Assembly (NCBI GenBank): GCA_977017575.1
Contig: CDRNVI010000009.1
Location: 1 to 64,000 of the forward strand
DNA from: Paramoeba atlantica
Lineage: Eukaryota; Discosea
DNA: 64,000 nt
Reading direction: 5' to 3'
Of this stretch, positions 60,633 through 64,000 are shown piece by piece; position 1 is the stretch's first letter, and the number at the start of each line of letters is the position of its first letter. The notes beneath the pieces are model-generated. The model ran no database searches. It worked only from the letters and a program-made list of their open reading frames with translations, and had not been told where the DNA came from. A program made the translations under genes and the position numbers.

Positions 60633-62177
60633 TTATGCACTCTGATATTCGATAGTCCGCCTGGCGAAAATCAAGAAAGCCGTGTGCGCAATCGTGCCGT
60701 TCCGTGGAACTAACACTCCAGTGGACCTTGATTCAGAATGTGACCCTTTCTCCGAAAAGAAGCCCTTTTTTTCGTCCGTTACAAACGAGTCACACTCTTC
60801 TTCATCGGAATCCTTACCACGTTTTGAACCCCTTCTACCCGTCGTTCTTTCGTCCATGGAGATGTCTTTTCCACTTTCGTCCGCTCTCTCCTGCGAAAGA
60901 CAACTCCTCGATTTTACATTCCGCACCATGGGGTCATAAAACCGCGGCTGACACTCACACACCCGAATCTCCGTAAACAAGGGGTGGCTCCTCAGTGCCC
61001 CCACCACCTTTTGCACCTGTTCCACACACGGGGAGAAGGCACAAAACATCCCCCCCGGTTTCAACCCCCACTCACCTATTCGTGTGTGATTCTCCACAAA
61101 AACCCAAGGCTTGGGGAGATCTAAAAAAATCCCATCCAATGCCTTTTCTCCCCATGCAGGGGCTACCCCCTCTTTTCCCCCCTCCCCTCCCCCCCCTCCC
61201 CCCGCCATCACATCCCCCCAGTAGCACCGCACCACCCCCCCGAGCCCGTGCCGCTCCACCTCCCCCTTTGCGGCCTCATGCCGCCCCCGGTGGAACTCCA
61301 CGGTGTGCACGACCCCGTGGGGGGAGACCGCGCGCGCGAGGTCGTGGGTGAGGGCCGCGCTGCCGGTGCCGGCCTCCAGCACGGCCGCCCCGGGGGGGAG
61401 GCGCAGCCCGGAGAGGATGAGGCCGGCGTCCCGGTCGTGGATGAACTGGGTGCGGGGGGGGAGGGTGAGGCGCCAGAGGGGGGGGGTGGGGCGTAGGAGG
61501 GAGAGGGTGAGGGGAGGGGGGGGAGGGGGGGGAGGGGGGGTCCTGTACCCGTGTTCCCCGGGCTCCGTGGGAGGGGGGGAGGCGGGGGGAGACGGAGGCG
61601 GGGCCTCACGCTCTGTGGGGTTGGGTTGTGGGGTAGTACCCTCGCCCTCTGTCTCCTTGGGTTGTGGGGTCGTACCCTCGCCCTCCATCGCCTTGGGTTG
61701 TGGGGTCGTACCCTCCGTCTCTTTATTTTTTAGTGTCTCACCCTCCGTCTCCTTTATTTTGGTCTCACCCTCCAGCTGTTTATTTTTTGTGGTCCCACCC
61801 TCCAGCTCTTTATTTTTTGTGGTCCCACCCTCCATCTCCTCCGCGTGCTGAGAAGAAGGGGGAGCGGATTGCTGTTGTTGTTGTTTCATTGTTGTCTTTG
61901 AGTCCTTTGATTTTACAGAGGAAACCACAACTTTGCGACGTCGAGAGGGGTGACGTTGGGAGGTTGTGGATACGGAGGGGAAAACCTCCAGAGTGGTGCC
62001 GTAGCGTTGCCCGATGAGCCGGGAGTAGGGGAGGGTACAGCCCCGGATGTGTACGGCGTCCGGGGAGGTGGAGGGCGGTGAGGTCGGGACAGGGATCTCA
62101 ACGCAGTGGACGAAGTTGTAGCCAGAGGAGAGAAAGAGGATGTCACCTGGTTGTACAACACTTCGGGAGTGGAACAT
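60633..62177 (-). CDS. TRM61: tRNA (adenine-58-N1)-methyltransferase catalytic subunit, TRM61-like
   Basis: 514 residues, ATG at 62177, TAA stop. N-terminal beta domain (residues 1-75; VQPGDILFLSSGYNFVHCVE) is followed by LWRLTLPPRTQFIHDRDAGL (234-253), SAM motif I VLEAGTGSAALTHDLARAV (266-284), VHTVEFHRGRHEAA, DGIFLDLPKPW (catalytic-region D353) and FSPCVEQVQK (381-390). With TRM6 it methylates A58 in the tRNA T-loop in the nucleus. Odd features: a ~150-residue Gln/Glu/Pro insert (about 85-230) with repeats of EGGTTKNKE and EGEGTTPQPKE types between the N-terminal and catalytic parts, a Gly-rich loop after motif III, and a charged C-terminal insert (420-490). Gene GC content is much higher than the flanks. 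Confidence 0.9.
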   Translation of the reverse strand: MFHSRSVVQPGDILFLSSGYNFVHCVEIPVPTSPPSTSPDAVHIRGCTLPYSRLIGQRYGTTLEVFPSVSTTSQRHPSRRRKVVVSSVKSKDSKTTMKQQQQQSAPPSSQHAEEMEGGTTKNKELEGGTTKNKQLEGETKIKETEGETLKNKETEGTTPQPKAMEGEGTTPQPKETEGEGTTPQPNPTEREAPPPSPPASPPPTEPGEHGYRTPPPPPPPPPLTLSLLRPTPPLWRLTLPPRTQFIHDRDAGLILSGLRLPPGAAVLEAGTGSAALTHDLARAVSPHGVVHTVEFHRGRHEAAKGEVERHGLGGVVRCYWGDVMAGGGGGGEGGKEGVAPAWGEKALDGIFLDLPKPWVFVENHTRIGEWGLKPGGMFCAFSPCVEQVQKVVGALRSHPLFTEIRVCECQPRFYDPMVRNVKSRSCLSQERADESGKDISMDERTTGRRGSKRGKDSDEEECDSFVTDEKKGFFSEKGSHSESRSTGVLVPRNGTIAHTAFLIFARRTIEYQSA

Positions 62178-62271
62178 GGTTAAGTTTATAAGGGTATAGG
62201 AGGATAAGGGGCTTGATTCTACTCGTGGTATACTTTGAATGTCAAAGATAACGCTGTAGGACTAAAATATA

Positions 62272-63053
62272 CAGGGGGGGTCACGAAAACTGTTACACCT
62301 GCCAAATTTGGCCTATGCGGCCGTTTTGGCTAATTTTTGTTGCATTTTGCAGATCTCAGTGTTAATATCGTGTTGAAACCATTCCGAGTACAAGAGTAGA
62401 CGGGGTAGGGTGATTCTTTGGACTCCGAAAACAAGAATTTTATAGTTTTTGCAAATCCTTTTGGCTACCAAAAAATATCATATTTAACATTCTGTAGTCA
62501 ATGGAGCCACCATTTTTGTCCCGCAGCTCTTGTAATCGAGTTGGGAGGCTGTTTATTGCTGATTTTTCCAGCAAGCATCTGTCGAAATTCGTCAGTATCA
62601 CAGGTGTTTTCGCGTGTGTACTTCTTTCGCTTTACATCACCCGTTTCTTCAAAACGCTTAATGTAGCGCGATACAGAAGTGTGTGAACAGTTCTCGAACA
62701 GCTGTCTCGCGCAAAGAGGCCCCTTGGTCCACCTCGTGAGAGCAAACCACCCTAGTGGCATAATATGTTTGCTCCGGCGAAAGCTGGCGACGATTTAGAC
62801 GGGATCGTTTCCCCATTTTCGACAAAAAACAGATCAAAAAAACAAAAGAGGGACTTTTTCTTGCATTTTTGCATTTTTTGGGGGTGAATTTTTCGTATAT
62901 TTTGTACCAAAATTATTGTTTTCGGAAAATCGAAAAGTTGTTGGTTTCAACACGATATTAACACTGAGATCTGCAAAATACAACAAAAATTAGCCGAAAC
63001 GGCCGCATAGGCCAAAATTGGCAGGTGTAACAGTTTTCGTGCCCCCCCCCCTG
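62272..63053 (-). mobile_element. Mariner-type element, 782 bp, with a transposase N-terminal remnant
   Basis: TA flanks at 62270-62271 and 63054-63055. Long terminal inverted repeats (~90 bp) contain GTTACACCTGCCAAATTTGG, CCTATGCGGCCGTTTTGGC and GTTGCATTTTGCAGATCTCA. On the minus strand, MGKRSRLNRRQLSPEQTYY near 62817 and, after a frame change, CSHTSVSRYIKRFEETGDVK (62560-62690) are the DNA-binding head of a mariner-type transposase. No DDE part remains. Confidence 0.8.
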
Positions 63054-63117
63054 TATTGTCGCATACCATGGTAATGTGGTAAATAATGTGTTAGTTACTG
63101 TGACCCCCCCCTTAATA

Positions 63118-63638
63118 CAGGGGGGTGCAGCTAAATCTGGTGGATCTAAGATTTGTAAACTTTAGAAAATAACAGCGCATTCGAGAGCTCTCGCGAATCC
63201 CTCGGGTGGAAAGTGCGTCGTTTTCCACACCTTGCATAGCGTGGATAAGGTCGAAAACGTCAATTGCAAGCTCTTTTGCACAGCTTACCTCAGAACAAGA
63301 CCCTGTTTTGGCGTACCTCTCCAGACAACGCACTCTACCATCGGTTGCCCAATGAATGGTAATGAGCCTTTTAAGACACTTCCTGGTGAATGGACTCACC
63401 TTTCATTCACGGATACCGAAAAAACGTAAAACAACATGCCAAAAATACAAAAATAATGTAAGATTGCCAGTTTTCTTTTTGCATTTTCGTTATGAAAACG
63501 GTAAGGCTCTAAACGGCGGGAAACGACGTATTTTCCACCAGAGGGATTTGCGAGAGCTGTCCAATGCGCTATGATTTTCTAAAATTAGCCAAGTTTTACA
63601 ATTTTTAGACCCCTCCAAGATTTAGTTGCAATCCCCTG
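63118..63638. mobile_element. 521-bp mariner-type MITE
   Basis: TA at 63116-63117 and 63639-63640. Ends CAGGGGGGTGCAGCTAAATC and, inverted, CAGGGGATTGCAACTAAATC, then GCGCATTCGAGAGCTCTCGC and a degraded partner. No transposase. It lies inside a TTACTGTGACCCCCCC sequence matching the end of the element at 57318, so it probably inserted into a copy of that element. Confidence 0.85.
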
Positions 63639-64000
63639 TACTTCGCCCATTTTAAGCAGAAACGAAGTAAGAGGGGGCGCCTGAATTGTTTTTCATGGGT
63701 CTGAAAATTGTTCGCCACTGTAAAAAAACCTTGCCGTTTCGCGGCGCAACTCATCCAGTTTTCATGTCTCACCTTCCATTTCTACCGGCACTGCTATCTT
63801 ATCGATAGTACATACGCCGACCTTTATTAGAGAAAAAAATTAGAGAAAGAAACGGAGAAAAAAAGAAACCGGCAATATTGAAATTTTATGAAAGAATGCT
63901 GGCCCCCACTTTAGAGTCCAAATGCCCAAAATCGGCGGACTCTTAGGTAGAGGGGTACAGCAAGAGATTTTTTTTTGATTGAATTGACTTTGCCATTATC
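63639..64000. other. Right-edge interval
   Basis: Probably the rest of the element interrupted at 63116; it has a TAAGAGGGGGCGCC stretch and a CCGTTTCGCGGCGC hairpin (63732-63748) comparable to 57387-57438. No gene. Confidence 0.4.

Noticed and set aside
61208-61609. Pro/Ser-rich frames overlapping TRM61 on both strands
   Set aside because: They are shadows of the GC-rich coding region; the TRM61 frame alone carries the methyltransferase motifs.
1-64000. tRNA or rRNA genes
   Set aside because: I looked for B-box-like GGTTCGA contexts and clover-leaf pairing and found none convincing.

Overview
This is 64 kb of nuclear DNA from a microbial eukaryote. The recognisable cellular genes are a SKP1-like protein, TRM61 (tRNA m1A58 methyltransferase catalytic subunit), a PTB-like RRM protein, a mitochondrial-type helical-repeat protein and two large low-complexity proteins. 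They are single uninterrupted reading frames with no convincing introns. Every cellular gene and every leucine-rich-repeat (LRR) gene lies on the minus strand; plus-strand coding sequence is almost all transposon. Such one-way, intron-poor layout recalls Euglenozoa (kinetoplastids, bodonids, diplonemids), but TATA-like motifs just upstream of several start codons could equally mean individual promoters, so I do not assign a lineage.

Layout. 1-4.4 kb: 5' part of a Pro/Ser/Gln-rich gene with a possible PAM2-like motif, then a SKP1-like gene whose 5' flank is triplicated. 4.9-6.5 kb: Merlin/ISXO2-like transposase remnants. 7-17 kb: three LRR genes among hAT-like and tyrosine-recombinase (Crypton-like) remnants and fold-back elements. 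17.2-18.9 kb: helical-repeat gene. 19-24.8 kb: a nested transposon stack (repeat R, interrupted by a hAT-like element with a perfect 8-bp duplication, itself interrupted by a Tc1/mariner element with an intact transposase frame). 24.8-31.6 kb: four closely related LRR genes as a duplicated two-gene cassette, one gene split by a 687-bp element. 31.9-33.9 kb: a non-LTR retrotransposon with reverse transcriptase and restriction-like endonuclease. 34-41 kb: four more LRR genes, one a pseudogene. 43-45.5 kb: recombinase-element remnants. 46-52.6 kb: LRR gene, PTB-like gene, and a 1360-residue protein with a duplicated Cys3His-like domain. 53.8-60.4 kb: last LRR gene and a dense set of pogo-like, LINE, Merlin-like, hAT-like and mariner remnants. 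60.6-62.2 kb: TRM61. 62.3-63.6 kb: two further mariner-type elements.

The main theme is an expanded family of thirteen LRR genes. Each has a conserved N-terminal block (basic/KVRG, then LP.EYEL, then a W...PACEW.GV.C Cys pair) followed by 23-residue LRR units. The Cys pair is typical of secreted LRR caps, yet nearly all copies lack a signal peptide and two carry KRRK-type nuclear-localisation-like stretches. One copy has lost both cysteines together and another only the first. The family is being reshaped by duplication, nonsense mutation and transposon insertion, as in a fast-evolving recognition repertoire; that function is inference only.
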